Source of the DNA: Brasenia schreberi
Lineage: Eukaryota; Streptophyta; Magnoliopsida; Nymphaeales; Cabombaceae
Direction: 5' to 3'
Length of the DNA: 64,000 nt
Assembly (NCBI GenBank): GCA_036023115.1
Contig: JAYKKT010000089.1
Coordinates: 19,091,001-19,155,000, forward strand
Shown here: positions 44,074 through 56,559 of the stretch, in pieces
Layout of the letters: each line of letters starts with the position of its first letter
Position numbering within the stretch: position 1 is the first letter of the stretch
Made by a program: the position numbers and the translations under genes
The notes under the pieces: generated by a model
What the model was told of the DNA's origin: nothing
The model's database searches: none
Seen by the model: the letters and a program-made list of their open reading frames with translations, nothing else

Positions 44074-45426
44074 GAAGGGTGGAGGTGGCGGGTTCCAAGA
44101 GGGTGAGAGAGAGAGGGCAGGTGAGAGAGGAGAGAAAGGGCTGGGTTGCCCAAAATTTCCATCCAAAACCCGCCCCAAAAGGGGGGGGTTTATATAGGCT
44201 TAGTGGGGTCGGTTGGGCTGGTATTGGGGGGGTGGTTTAAGGGTATGGTGGTGGTGGTTTGGGGGGTATGGTGTGCTAGATATTTAGGTGGGCCAGATAT
44301 TTGTTTTGGGTGGTTTGGGGATATGGTGTGCTAGGTGTTTAGGTGGGATGGTTTAGTGGTTTAGGGCTTAGCTAGGTGGGTTAGGCTTAGGGTGAGGTTT
44401 AGTGGAGTGGGTTAGGTGTTTAGGCTAGGATTAGGGTGAGGTTAGGGGGATTAGGTTAGGTTTAGGGAAGTGGGTTAGGTAATTAGGCTAGGATTAGGGA
44501 AGGGTTAGGGAAGTGGGTTAGGTGATTAGGCTAGGATTAGGTCGGGTTTAGGGGGAAATGGCTAGGTAAGGTGATTAGGCTTGGGGTTAGGTTAGAAGCA
44601 TCCCTTTGCATTCGACCCATGGACCTAGTTGTAGCAAGTTGGTGTAGCCCTAGGTTAGGTGTAAGTGCATACAAGCTTAAACCCACACTCATTAGGCTAA
44701 CCCACAAGATTAACCCAAAACTTGACACAAAAGTCAAGCCCACAATATTTCTCTCATATTTTATCCCCCCATTCTCTCTCATACCCAAGCTTTTCACGTG
44801 AATTTCTTGTGGGCCCCACCTCCATTTATGAGAAGGTGATGTGGGCCATGGATGTGGATATTGGATTAGATCTTTGGATCCACATCCAAATCCAAATCCA
44901 TATATATGTTTGGATTTGGATCTGGATATATATGGTCCAGATCCGATCCAAGTCTGATTTCTGACTCCTTCATGGTATGTTTGAAATGGATGGTTTATGC
45001 GGGGCCTGACAGCATCAGCACTCCGTCTTGCGTTGGGTCTTCGCCAACATTGTCGTCCGCTCCTCTTTCACCTTCCGGAGATCAGTTCGAACAATTGGTT
45101 GATAACAGGGGCTTGGAAGTTCGAGATTCTGGGGATGAATCTGATACGAGAGTTGATGTGCCGGGCTCGACATGTGCTCCGGTTCTGGGCTCTCTTTCGC
45201 TCCTCTGGTCCTGCTTTCATCAGGCCAAGTTGCTTTCCAGGGTTTCAAAACACCTTTTTAAAGGTTTTAAAACTATATTATACATATTTTAAAACATATA
45301 TAGTTTAAACATATGTACAGGGTTGTCTAGAAGGCTCCTGGGTTTACAAACTCAAAATAGCCCTTTGGGGCAGCTTTTGCAAATCCAGGTGTTTTGGGAA
45401 AATGGTGGGATTTTGGGGTGTTTACA
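44071..45426 (-). repeat. Element E 3' LTR, truncated, type II
   Basis: Minus-strand LTR from TGTAAACACCCC at 45426 through the GATCC block (44830-44970), the CCTAA-rich part (44340-44580), TATA (about 44188-44197) and a short leader. It matches the D LTR in order and spacing, with about 1230 bp from LTR start to TATA. The rest of the LTR, including SL1, is missing beyond the junction. It adjoins a polypurine tract, so it is a 3' LTR. Confidence 0.88.
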
Positions 45427-45903
45427 GATGCCCCTCTTTGGCATTATCCAAATTGATTTGGATAATGGCAAAGACGACAACACTCCTTTTCAATGTCTCC
45501 CTAAATCTATCCACGAAAATATGAGATCGTCCCAATTTTAGCAAAATCTCACTTTTAAAACCCTAGTAGGAGGAGATATCACGCCAAAGGGATATTTGTA
45601 TGGTTTCTGGTCCTAAAATGGGATCATGTTATACGTGGATATGCACATGCATGTCATGGATGAGACGCCAAGAATGGCGACCTCCCAGAGACCAGATATG
45701 GTCAAACTCTTGAGACTTACGAAGGCCTGCTGCTCCAAGTGAGCAGTCCTTATGTTGTTTGATGTTCGATTTTTCAAAATCTATTTACAAAAAGGGAAAA
45801 TTGCTTTGAGCTTCTATCCCAAGGATTTCGAGCTTTTCGTGGTTGCCTTTGCTTGAGTCTTGACACTCGCTAATCTAGCAGAGGTTTTATAAGAAAACAA
45901 GCT
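45427..45903 (-). other. Element E 3' untranslated region with polypurine tract
   Basis: Minus strand: it matches the LTR-proximal part of the 3' regions of B and C and ends in a perfect palindrome (45443-45466) and GCCAAAGAGGGGCATC next to the LTR. It breaks off at about 45903 and joins LTR sequence. No coding region of E remains. Confidence 0.85.
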
Positions 45904-45936
45904 ATAATTAGGTGGGTTGGTTTAGTGGTTTAGAGC

Positions 45937-47249
45937 TGAGAGCTGCCCAAAAAATCCCATGCAAAACCCACCCCAAAAGGGGGGTTTTTATAGGCATGGC
46001 ATGGGTCGGTGGCTGGGAATTGGGAGGTCGGTTGGTGGGCTGGTTTGGGGGTGGTGGTTTGGGGGTGGTGGTTTGGGGGTATGGTGTGCTAGATATTTAG
46101 GTGGGCCAGATATTTTATTTTGGGTGGTTTGGGGATATGGTGTGCTAGGTATTTAGGTGGGCTGGTTTAGTGGTTTAGGGCTTAGTTAGGTGGATTAGGT
46201 TTGGGGTGAGGTTTAATAAAGTGAGTTAGGTGTTTAGGCTAGGATTAGGGTGAGGTTAGGGGGATAAGGCTAGGATTAGGGAAGGATTAAGGAAGTGGGT
46301 TAGGTGATTAGGCTAGGATTAGGAGAGGATTAAGGAAGTGGGTTTGGTGATTAGGCTAGGATTAGGGTGAGGGTTAGGTTCTAGGGAAAATGGCTAGGTG
46401 GGGTGAGCTAACTTAGGGCTAGGTTTAGCAGCATCCCCTTGGCCTTGACCCATGGAACTAGTTGCAGCATGTTGGTGCAGCCCTAGGTTAGGTATGGGTG
46501 CATACAAGCTTAATCCCACACTCTTAGGCTAAACCCACATGATTAACCCCAAACTTGACACAAAAGTCAAGCCCACCATATTTCTCACTCATATTTTATC
46601 CCATTCTCTCTCATACCCAAGCTTTTCACGTGAATTTCTTGTGGGCCCCACCTCCATTTATGAGAAGGTGATGTGGGCCATGGATGTGGATATTGGATTG
46701 GATCTTTGGATCCAAATCCATATGCATGTTTGGATTTGGATCTGGATATATATGGTCTATATCTAATCCAAATCTGATTTTCTGACTCCTTCATGGTATT
46801 TTCGAAATGGATGGTTTGTGCGGGGCCTGACAGCATTAGTACTCCGTCTTGCGTTGGGTCTTCACCAACATTGTCGTCCGCTCCTCTTTTCACCTTCCAG
46901 AGATCATTTCAAACAATTTGTTGATAATAGGGGCTTGGATGTCCGAGATTTTGGGGATGAATCTTGATACGAGTGTTGATGTGCCGGGCTTGACATATGC
47001 TCCGATTCTGGGCTCTCTTTTGCTTCTCTAGTCCTGCTTTCATCAGGCCAAGTTGCTTTACGGGGTTTCAAAATACATTTTTAAAGGTTTTAAAACTATA
47101 TAACACATATTTTAAAACGTATATCATTTAAACATATGTACAGGGTTGCCTGGAAAGCTCCTAGGTTTCCAGACTCAAAATAGCCCTTTGGGGCAGCTTT
47201 CATAAAACCAGGTGTTTTGGGAAAATCGTGGGATTTTGGGGTGTTTACA
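45937..47249 (-). repeat. Element E 5' LTR remnant, type II
   Basis: Minus-strand LTR start at 47249 (TGTAAACACCCCAAAATC), with the GATCC block (46665-46775), CCTAA-rich part (46170-46400), TATA (about 45987-45994) and part of the leader. A short extra piece of CCTAA-rich LTR (45905-45936) lies at the junction. As in B, the 5' LTR keeps its promoter half and has lost everything downstream. Confidence 0.85.
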
Positions 47250-47880
47250 GCAACAAAGGTTGCCTTTAACAACGTCAACTATGTCAGTCAATGGAATATG
47301 TCTAAGCTGCTTGTCAGCTTCTGTCCAGAATATGGTTATGTACGTGGCTTTGTTACAAAAACCTAGTTTCAAATATGGAATACTTTTCATGTCTTTGTTA
47401 CAAAAACTTAGTTGTTTTTTCAGGCATTTCACATTTCTTTAATACTAGTCGATTCTCTGTATCCTCGTGTGATTCAAGTGGACCAAAGGTATCTTGCTAA
47501 ATGTTTATAATATCTCCCATAGAATAGGTTTTTGTTAATCTGTGAAAGATTCATGTAATATAGTTTCAAATAAAATTATAATAAATAATATGAAATTTTA
47601 CCCATTTTGGTATGCCAAATATTTGTTATGACATCAACACATGAACAATAAATTATCTCACTAACTTAAGTATTTGTCACGATATAATGAACAAAGGTAT
47701 ATACTCCTACTTGCTATTCATAATCACAAATATATTCACTTCAAATTGTAGGCCTATAGATCAAACTTCTATCTCATAAACAATTGACATCCATGACGAT
47801 CTTATGATATTGACAACTGCACGTCATTGTCATCAATTAAATGCATTAAACGATTTTAATGCTAGTTGGTTAAAATAGTG
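47250..47880. other. Unassigned non-LTR sequence
   Basis: This stretch is AT-rich, does not match the LTR families, and begins exactly at the end of element E. A minus-strand frame across 47250-47432 is open but has no recognisable motif. The rest has no open frame of note. Confidence 0.5.
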
Positions 47881-47885
47881 AGGAG

Positions 47886-50788
47886 TGTAGACACCGAAAA
47901 TTTTCACTTGCGGGTTCTTAGGCCTGAAGTGAACCTTTTCGCAATCTACTTCGCTTTATGGGCGTGCCAGCTAGTTTACTTTAACTAGCAAAGTATGTTT
48001 TGAAAACAATCTGACTTTTGAAAGGCGATTGTAGGCAAGCGGGATTTTTACGTCGCAGACCTTCTTGCACCGATGCGCAAGGGTCAGTCTGTACGCTTAG
48101 AGACTTCGTTTTGAAACAAGTTTAACTCAAAATATTTTAAATGAAGAAGTGTTTTAAAACCTTTTGAAAACCATGCATTTGGGCGATTTTGACTTTGTAA
48201 GGGTTGGACGACCCTAAGTCTTTCAAATTTTAATCTACTTAGGCATGATGGGCGTGCATCGAAATAGCCTAAGTCTTGCACGATTTGATTCGGGTTTGTA
48301 CGATTTTCAGATTTTAGATCACGTGGATTTTCACGTGCCTAAGTCTTTCTTTTTATCCCTTTATGGGCCACCTAGGTGTGTGTTATGAACACTCCACTAC
48401 ATGGGGAGAATTTGAGCGGGAGTACGGGGCTTGCTTCGATGCAATATGCGTCCTACCTCGTGGTATGGCGTAGATGCAATGAAAACTCACGCTACTCCAA
48501 AGGGAAAACCCGAAATTAAAAGACAATGCCGAAGGGAAATTGCCGAAGGGAAATAACCGAAGGGAAATGACTTGTAAAATAAATAGCCGAAGGGAAATGA
48601 CTTGTAAAGTAAATAGCGGAAGGGGAAATATGGCTATATCTTAAGAGCGGAAAGGCTCAATTGTGTAAGTGTGTGTCGTGTATATATTGAAAGACAACGC
48701 ACACGACTTGAACCTTAAAACCCGAATCTTAAAGACGTAGCCGAAAGAAATACTTTATATAGAGTATATGTAGGGGCCCTTACTTGGGTCTTGTAAATAA
48801 GAGCGAAGGCTCAATGTGTGTGCGTGCTTGAATTGAAAGACTTACACACACGACATGAAATGAAACCCAAATATAAATTGCAGTATGCCTTGACTAAGGT
48901 CTTGGGATTAAGAGCGAAAGCTCAATGTGTGTGAGTGTAGAATTGAAGTACTACGCACACGACATAAATGAAACCCAAATATAACTGCAATAAGGCCTTT
49001 ACTAAGGTCTTGGGAGTAAGAGCGAAGGCTCAATGTGTGTGCATGTGGAAAATGGAAAGACAACACACACGACTTAATTAAAAACCCCCTTGACTTAAAA
49101 TATATAAATATAACTATATATTAAGGGCTTGTTAGGCCCGTGTGTGTGCAAGAAGTGTACAACTAAGAGCGGAAAGGCTCAAGTGCGTGTGTGTGTGGGT
49201 GTGTCAAACCACGTTATTACAATCGGGGGGAGACGAAGCTCCTTTACTACAACCGCGTATCAAAATTTAATTGAATATAAAGCAAGTTAATGTAATAGAC
49301 CAAGTTTAGACACTTACAAATAGCTGGTCCATGTTCAACTTGCTTGCACGTGGGCTCACGGTTCACCTTGGGCAGCCAAGAGGGGGTTATCCTAGGTGGC
49401 TTTGAGGGAGGTTCTATGGGGCACGATTAGGGTCTTAGGGGAACTAAGGTTCGGCCAAGACGGGGGCTGTGTAGGGTCTGTCCTAGGGTACAGGTCACGG
49501 CCAGGGTGCAGGTTAGGTCGGCAGGAAGGTGGTCAAGTCGGCAGGCAGGCGTCGAGCGCAGCAATCGGGCGCCTGGCGCTGGGCGCTGGGCGCTGGCGGG
49601 CGTCTGGCGCTGGGGCGCGGGATGGCGTCAGGGCGCGGGATGGCGTCAGGGCACGGGATGGCGTCAGGGCGCGGGATAGCGTCAGGGCGTGCGGACAGTG
49701 TCAGGGTGCGCACGGCAGGCGCGGTCCGGTTAGGTTTAGGTTGGTTCAAGTCTAGGGTTAGGTTTGGTCGAACCTAGGTTGGGTTAGGGCTAGGTTTAGT
49801 TAGGGTTAGGTTCAGTTGGGGTTAGGTAGGTTCGAACCTAGGCTAGGTTGGGGTTAGGTTTAGAGGGGTGTAGAGAGAATGGCTAGGTTAGGTTAGGCTT
49901 ACCTCTTGGAGCCGGTCCTTCATGGCTTGAGCCCACGTCTCCACGGTTGCAGCCACTTGGTCCAGCCCACCTTGGTTGCAGCCCCTTGGTCTAGACCCAC
50001 TTAGCCCACATGGCTTGAACCCACCTCACCCAATGAGCCCACATGGCTAGGTCTATCACTCCCTCTCTCTCCTCCCAAATATTTGCATGAACCCTTTACA
50101 TGGACCCCCTCACCTCTATTTATAGAGATTTGAGGTGGGTCTTGGATTTGGGTTTGGGTTTGGGGTTTGGATCCATACCCAAATCCAAACACTATTTGGA
50201 TCTGGATATTGGATCTCGGATATTTTGAGATCTGTATCCGATTCAAACCCAATATTTTTATGGATACGGATCTGGATATTTTGATCCAAATCCGATCCAA
50301 TCCAAACACTATTTGGATCCAATCCAAATCCAAACACTATTTGGATCGACCCAAACACTATTTGGATTGGCCCAAATCCAAACACTATTCATTACATGGA
50401 TTTGGATCTGGATATATATGGTCCAGATCCAAATCAAAATTTCTTCGGACAGTCCTTCTTGGCTTCTTGAGGCGAACGATCTGTGCGGGCACTGGCTTCA
50501 TCAGCGCTCCGTCTGGTGCTGGGTTTTCCCCAACTTTGTCGTTCGGACTCCGTTTCGCCGTTCTGGACTCCGTTGAGCTTTTCATCAAATGGGCTCTGCT
50601 TTCTTTTGTTTTTTTTTTTATCAGGGAGTGGCTTCTGAAGCTCTGGGCTTGAATCCTCTTCAAGCCTAGGGTCTTCTTTTGCCTTCTGTACCTGTTTTCA
50701 CATTTCAAAACAGGTCGTCGTTTTGGCTCAAACGAGCTTTTTGGTGTTTTGAGAGTTTTTGAAATATAGAAGATTTGGGGTGTTTACA
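47886..50788 (-). mobile_element. Solo LTR S3 with GC-rich leader
   Basis: A 2903-bp minus-strand LTR from TGTAAACACCCC at 50788 to GTCTACA at 47886, flanked by AGGAG at 47881-47885 and 50789-50793. It contains SL1 (48056-48091), repeats with GAGC...GCTC (48640-49175), the TGTAATAA block (49212-49262), a GC-rich leader with an 18-bp minisatellite (49615-49686), TATA (about 50115-50126) and the GATCC block (50130-50440). It has no PBS or polypurine tract, so it is a solo LTR. Confidence 0.93.
49615..49686. repeat. 18-bp minisatellite in S3 leader
   Basis: Four adjacent units of GCGCGGGATGGCGTCAGG with one or two changes (49615-49632, 49633-49650, 49651-49668, 49669-49686) and a weaker fifth. 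Being a multiple of three it creates an accidental open frame with a six-residue repeat. It is the most GC-rich spot in the window. Confidence 0.85.
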
Positions 50789-50793
50789 AGGAG

Positions 50794-51175
50794 CATAAGA
50801 TATTTTTGGTGATAAGAAGATACCATTAAAGTTAAAAGTTAAATATTATAGAGCAACAATTAGACCTACCATGTTTTATGGTTCTGAGTGTTGGACAGTT
50901 AATCATCAACACGTACAAAAGATGTCTGTGACAGAAATGAAGATGTTGAGATGGATGAGTGGTCATACAAGAAAAGACCGTATATATAATGAGGTTACTA
51001 AAAACAAATTAGGAGTAGCACCAATAGAGGATAAAATGAGAGAATATCGTTTAAGATGGTTTGGACATTTATAAAGAAGATCAAAAGAAGAACCTTTAAG
51101 AAGGTATAAAAACTAGATTTTGAAAGTATTAAAAGAGGTAGAGGACGGCCACAAAAGTGTTGGAAAGAAACAGTA
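50794..51175 (+). pseudogene. LINE reverse transcriptase C-terminal fragment
   Basis: This is the C-terminal part of a plant L1-type LINE protein: KIPLKLKVKYYRATIRP, MFYGSECWTV, MSVTEMKMLRWMSGHTR, LGVAPIEDKMREYRLRWFGH, then a stop and a drifting RGRGRPQ-like tail. Non-LTR elements copy their RNA at a nicked target. The fragment is 5'-truncated, with S3 inserted at its left end. It has no visible poly(A) tail. The signature LRWFGH is strongly diagnostic. Confidence 0.88.
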
Positions 51176-51584
51176 TGTCTATGATACACACCCTTTCTCT
51201 CCAACACATAATGACAAGGGGACAAATTTCAAAAAACAGATAACATGAACATGATCAAGCCTCGTTTGGTACAAGAACATGTTAAGCATAAACATAATCC
51301 ACGATACATCATTCTTTTCATAATTAACAATGAAATTGTGATGATCTCCAACATAAAGGGTATACCTGAAAAATCTAGATTGAATGGTGTTTGGGCTCAA
51401 TGAGTTTGGAAAAGGGATGAGTATCAACCACCACAATCACAACTAATACAACGAAAGATGGGACTTGTGCTACAACCAATACAATGAAAGATAGTGTTGG
51501 TTCTTGTTGCGTTTGGATGTAAATCAGGTCCATCGAGACATAACCTATATAGAGAGGGTGTGTGTATGTGATCACCACAGAGCG

Positions 51585-51633
<49 letters not shown>

Positions 51634-51734
51634 TTCAAATTAGTTTGATTAATCGATTTACATAAAATCCATGAATGTATCATTTAGGTGTAGCCAAGCA
51701 GATCTTGCACTATATTTGGTCTACATCCAATTAA
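51176..51734. other. AT-rich interval with (GA)n microsatellite
   Basis: There is no gene. An uninterrupted GA run lies at about 51587-51629. A CCTCGTTTGGTAC motif at 51266-51278 recalls MITE ends, but no matching inverted end was found. Confidence 0.5.
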
Positions 51735-52170
51735 AGAAAATAGTATAAAACTATATACAATTTTAATCTTACTAGTTTTATTGATAATGATTGGGTAGGT
51801 TCAACTATATATAAAAAAGTACAAGTGGTTTTGCTTTTATTCTAGGATGTGAAGCCATTTCTTGGAGTTCAAAAAAGCAAGCTTTAATTGCATTTGAATA
51901 TATTGTGGCATCAATAATGACATGTCCATTGATGAGGATGACAAGGGCTTTAGAAGATTTATATATGAAACAAACTAAAGCAATCAAAATATTTTGTGAC
52001 ATAAAATAGGAGAAAATCTAACATTTCTTTAAAAAACAAAGCATGTTGAGATTTATCCTCATTTTATTTGTGACCTACTTAAAAGTGACATCATTATTTT
52101 TAAATATTTCTCTACAAATGATCAAATGGTAGATGGATTCAAAAAGCTCTTATGAAAAATATCTAGTTTA
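51735..52170 (+). pseudogene. Ty1/copia RNase H remnant
   Basis: A decayed C-terminal end of a copia polyprotein: DNDWVGSTI, a GCEAISWSSKKQ motif (typical of copia RNase H), ALEDLYMKQTKAIKIFCD, then stops and frameshifts over the final part. The order and spacing match the end of copia pol. The element is old, with several stops and lost residues. A polypurine-like GATGGGGAG stands before its LTR at 52202-52210. Confidence 0.75.
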
Positions 52171-52213
52171 GAGCTTTTCTTAGTATTGAAGAATTGCACA
52201 TGATGGGGAGTAA

Positions 52214-52478
52214 TGTTGGATGATTCTCATGTTTATAGGTTATGGGTTGATAATTGAAAACTAGTTTTTATTTTTGAGTGTGATACTAAACTTTAGGACA
52301 TGTAAAGTTGTGAGATAGAGTTACGTATATTGGTTTTACTTTTAGGGAATATTAGTAGTGGTTATTAACTTTTGATGTGTGTAGAGAACTTATAGGGAGT
52401 ATGAAGAAATTGTAGAAAGTAATGTTGACTTTATCATGATCTAGTGTGTCACATTACAAAAGAGAATGGGTTTGGTGA
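52214..52478 (+). repeat. Start of a copia 3' LTR
   Basis: TGTTGGATGATTC, a typical copia LTR start, follows a purine-rich tract three bases earlier. The right part appears to be cut by insertion of element F at 52479. The end of this LTR was not found. Confidence 0.5.
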
Positions 52479-53762
52479 TGTAGATTTGAATTTTTATTCG
52501 GAAGTCTATGTAAAGACTTGAAACTAAATTCGTAAACTATGAGTGTGCGAGTGTGCCAGCTAGTTTGCTCAAACTAGCAAAGATGATTTCAGACTTCTTT
52601 AGTGATTGTGGGTAAGTGAATTTTTTTCACCGTAGATCTTCTTGAACCGATACTCAAGGATCGATCTAGGTACTTTGAAAATTGTTTGAGATCCAACAAG
52701 TTTTTGAAATCAAATTTCAATTCTAAAAGTTTTGCAAAAAGTGTGAACCTAATTCTGACTCAAAATACTTCAAATCCTGAAAAATAGAAATTGATTATGT
52801 TTTGAAAGACTTGTTTTCTGATTTGTTTGGATAGTTTTTGAACCTTCAAAAATCCTTAACAATTAATAAAAACCAGAGTGGGATGTAAAGATTTGCAAAG
52901 TATTTTTATTTTGATTTTAGGTATTGTACATGTGTGCAATTAAATCTCAAAATATCCCTTACTCTAGTATTTGGGACACATCTATGACAGAATCACAAAG
53001 GCTTGGAAAAATGATTGTATCTCCACAATAAGATCTTTGACTTTTATCAAATTTGTCTCGTTGTAAAGCTATAGTTTTAAGCTTTCCAATTAGACTATTT
53101 TCCACTAAAATAATTCAATATAAACAAAGTTATGGGATTATGACCTAACCTCTATTGTAGGAAGTGCGGGATTTACAGACTTTATTTCGATTTTATTTGT
53201 GGGCTTGCATGACCCTAAAATTCTAAAACATTTTATGGATAATGGTCTACGTGTGTAGATTAGATATGCAAAATTTCATTGCATTCGGAGTAGGGAGTAA
53301 GGAAATAAAAATCATTCATCTGACATATGTAGAGTACAGAAAACAGAGTTTCAATTTCTATAAAATACATGAATGCATTTTGATTGGAGTAAAACATAAT
53401 CTACAGTAATTAAAATGTAAAAAACTGAAGTAAATAAAATAAATTATTATTATATCACAAATATAGAGGGGATTAGGAGATATAAGATCTTATGATGTAT
53501 ATTTGGGGTATAAGGAACTGAAAATCAAATACATAGCATGTATCAACAAACGTAAAGGAAATTGGAAAGCATAACCCCTTAATTATTACATCAAAGATGG
53601 AGGCATAAGTCCTTAATTACAACCCCATTAAATTGAATGAAAGTGAAGAATAAAGTATTGAAAAGAGAAGGAAAAAAAGAGACCTGAAACTTGGAAGAAA
53701 CCTCCAGTGGCTAGCGAATGGTGGCCGGTGGCTTGGGGATGATGAGCGGTGCCTCCTCCTCC

Positions 53763-53824
<62 letters not shown>

Positions 53825-54902
53825 TTTCTTTCTCTGTCTCTCTCTTGTTGCAGGGATTTCCTTCTCTCTTGGATGATCCAAAACCAACACACCAAGGCCC
53901 CTATTTGTAGTTTTCAAGGGGCCCTCTAGGGACTTCCATGTGTTGGAGTTTGGTGCTTGTAAGACTCAATTCGGGTTTGATTCAAATGAAATTTTTGGAC
54001 TTGTGGATGCACATGGGGTAGGTGGGGCATGGAGACTGGCTCTCCTTGAACCCACATGGGCTTGGTACAGCCTTGGGTGTAGCATATGTGGTGGTGCACC
54101 CATCTTGCTTGACCCGGCTAGAATGTGGCCATGGTGCACTCCATGGCATGGATTGGGCTTTCCCATTTGGCTTGACATGACTCGAACCTTGATCAATATA
54201 CAAGATGCCTTAGCTGACTTAGTCCGAGTGTACTCAATTTGTGACTTGGTCGCATGCTTCCTTGCACCTATTTGGTGAAGTCCAACTTGAATTTCCACTT
54301 GATTTAACTCATGTCTTGCTTGACTGGGAATTGGCCCAAGCCTTATCTTGTTTTGCCTTGAATGCATCATTTCTTTTGAATTAGATCACGATTTGATTTG
54401 TCTTGGAGTTGAATTGGATCCAATCTAATTGGGTCTTGACTTTAGTTCTACTTGTATCGAAATCTAATTGGACCCTGCTTGAGGTTTTGATCGAGTCATG
54501 TTTGGTCCTGACTCCTACTTTGAGTAAAACCTTTATTTGAATTACCTTTAATTTTGTTGGGATCTTGTTTGGCCTTGGTCGAATCTTGCTTGATTGGGTT
54601 TGACCTGGGCATGCATTGCCTCCGTGTGATTTTGATTCCATCCATATCTTCTCCTGGAAATTATGCCTCCTACTGATTTGGGCTTTGCTCCAGCTTTAAA
54701 TAGATCAACTTACTTTTTGAAAATATCTTAGATATTAGGTTTTCAAATTGCTTTACAAATCCAAGGGTTGTGATTTTCGAAATTCCAAAATATTTTCTCT
54801 TTTACAAAATGATGCTTGGCATTTATTACAACTCTACGAAGATTTTTCAAATCATGGATTTTTAAATGTACAATGGTTTATAAAAAAGAATTAGGGTGTT
54901 CA
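52479..54902 (-). repeat. Element F 3' LTR, diverged relative of the family
   Basis: Minus-strand LTR of about 2424 bp, starting TGAACACCC at 54902. It is clearly related to the others but far diverged. Still recognisable are SL1 (52633-52668), SL2 (about 52558-52577), the TGTAATAA block (53583-53640) and the polypurine tract beyond its start. A (TC)n tract lies in the leader. The low similarity marks an older insertion or a sister family. Confidence 0.75.
53766..53820. repeat. (TC)n microsatellite
   Basis: About 27 TC units lie in the leader of LTR F, just after a weak TATA region in the sense of the element. The GA/RE-rich peptides read from it are accidental. Confidence 0.95.
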
Positions 54903-56080
54903 GAGATGCCCCTCTTTGGTATTAATCTAAATTTATTAGATTTATGGCAAAGAAGAAAATAGCCCTTTGATTTTCTTCCTAGATTGTTCTTGAGGGTATG
55001 GATCTTTCCCTTGTCGTATAGCATCTCTTTTCTTGGGTTTATTCGTTTAAAAAGGAGGGGATTTTAGCCAAAGGGGACTTGACGTAAGAAAATGCTTAAT
55101 CGTAGGATGATCATGCATGGATGATCCCTTCATGGATGCATGTGTGCATGGAGTATGAGGTGAGTTTTGCGGGTGTTTAGAGGCCAATACATGTTATTCG
55201 GGAGCTTGAGAAGAAGCCTATGAAGGTCAGTTGCCACAAGTAGGATGGTTCCCATATTGTTTCCTTTGATGTTTCAGTTTTAAAAAAAAAATCTTTTCAA
55301 AGGGAACTCCTTTTAGTTTCCATAAAAAAGGACTTTCAGTTTTGTACATTTCCCTTCACTTGGGTTTCAATACCCTTTACTTAGCAAAGGTTTTGTAGAA
55401 AATTTTGAATAACATTTCAAAATTCAATTTTCCACACAACAAGGTCTAATTCTCAAACAAAATGAAATCCAAATAAGTAGGTCCTATTCCTATTCTAGGA
55501 TTTTAATGATAAACTTTTCTCCATTGGGATAACCTGTGGAGATTTTGGGAAAGAGTTTCCCACAGTCCCTTCTAAAGTGTCTTGTGGTATAAGGCCAAAA
55601 AATTTTGATAGAAAATTGTTCTTTTGAGTTTTTACTTTTCTTTTTCTTTCAAAGAGAACCTCTATATTAGAGGTTTTTATTTTCTCTTTTATTTTCTTTT
55701 TCTTTTTGAAAGTCCTCTATATTGGAGGTTTTGTTTTCTTCCTTTTCTTTTGATTTTGCCAATTTTTCTTTTTGGGGAGAAATGAAATGGGGGAATACAA
55801 CTCATTCCTTTAGATAGTCGATTCAACCAAGTATATCACATTTCCTAATAGCACCTATCATTTGAAAATATTTTGCTATTTTTAACTAGGCCTCATTTTG
55901 TAAGTTAAACATTTTTTAAATGTTACCAAATGATTTCTAAAACTCTACTTTTCATAAAACATCAATTCCCTAATTCATGGTCACATAATCCATTATGATC
56001 CTTCTTTGAAGAAATTCCAAGGAGATCCCTTTAAAATCTTTTCAAAAGAATTTGGAGTAGACTCTAGACAATATTTTCTC
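54903..56080 (-). other. Element F 3' untranslated region with polypurine tract
   Basis: The tract ACCAAAGAGGGGCATCTC adjoins the LTR on the minus strand. Beside it is an inverted repeat of different sequence (AATCTA/TAGATT, about 54923-54945). The region follows the order of B's 3' region (13187-14350), including the purine block around 55560-55760, with heavy divergence. No integrase of F is seen upstream of it. Confidence 0.65.
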
Positions 56081-56092
56081 TACCCTAATGAC

Positions 56093-56530
56093 TTACACAT
56101 ATGGGTGACACAAAACAATGTGTTGTGCTTGAATCAAATAAAACACGTGTAGGCATGCACAAACAGATAAGGTACTGATAACTAAGTCATAGATACTTTG
56201 CTCCTGACCCTCTATAGCATAAATGTGTTCTTGGTTGGCTACTTGAGGTTGAGGTGGTCGTGGTGGCCCTTGAGGACAAACCTGTGCCTGAGGACGAGAC
56301 AGCCCCATGATAGTTCCTTGAATTGAGGAAGGTGGATATTATGTGGCTCTTGGACAATTTGCTTTACGATGCCCAAACCCCTTACACCAAAAGCAATGTC
56401 CCCTCAAATCTTCATTTTGTATGATATTCAAAGACTATGGTTATAATTGTTTCATGCTCTTCTCTGATGGGCAGTCTCTTGCTCTATGCCGTATGCCTCC
56501 ACAATTAAAGAAGGTGATCTCATTCTACTT
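56093..56530 (-). pseudogene. Gag fragment with two zinc knuckles
   Basis: Read on the minus strand, a first knuckle (FFNCGGIRHRARDC, its first Cys changed to Phe) is followed about 25 residues later by a complete CX2CX4HX4C knuckle (CFWCKGFGHRKANC), then a Pro/Gln-rich stretch and HIYAIEGQEQ. This order is typical of gag and the start of protease in chromovirus-type Ty3/Gypsy elements. Frames are broken by stops. It differs from the gag of D, which has a different zinc motif, so it probably comes from another lineage. Confidence 0.65.
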
Positions 56531-56559
56531 TATGCCCTATGATTGTACATTTGATGTCA

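Noticed and set aside
47250..47432. Host gene exon on the minus strand
   Set aside because: The frame is open but short, has no recognisable motif, and its start lies in LTR sequence.
51266..51540. MITE suggested by CCTCGTTTGGTAC
   Set aside because: No matching inverted terminus or target duplication was found nearby.
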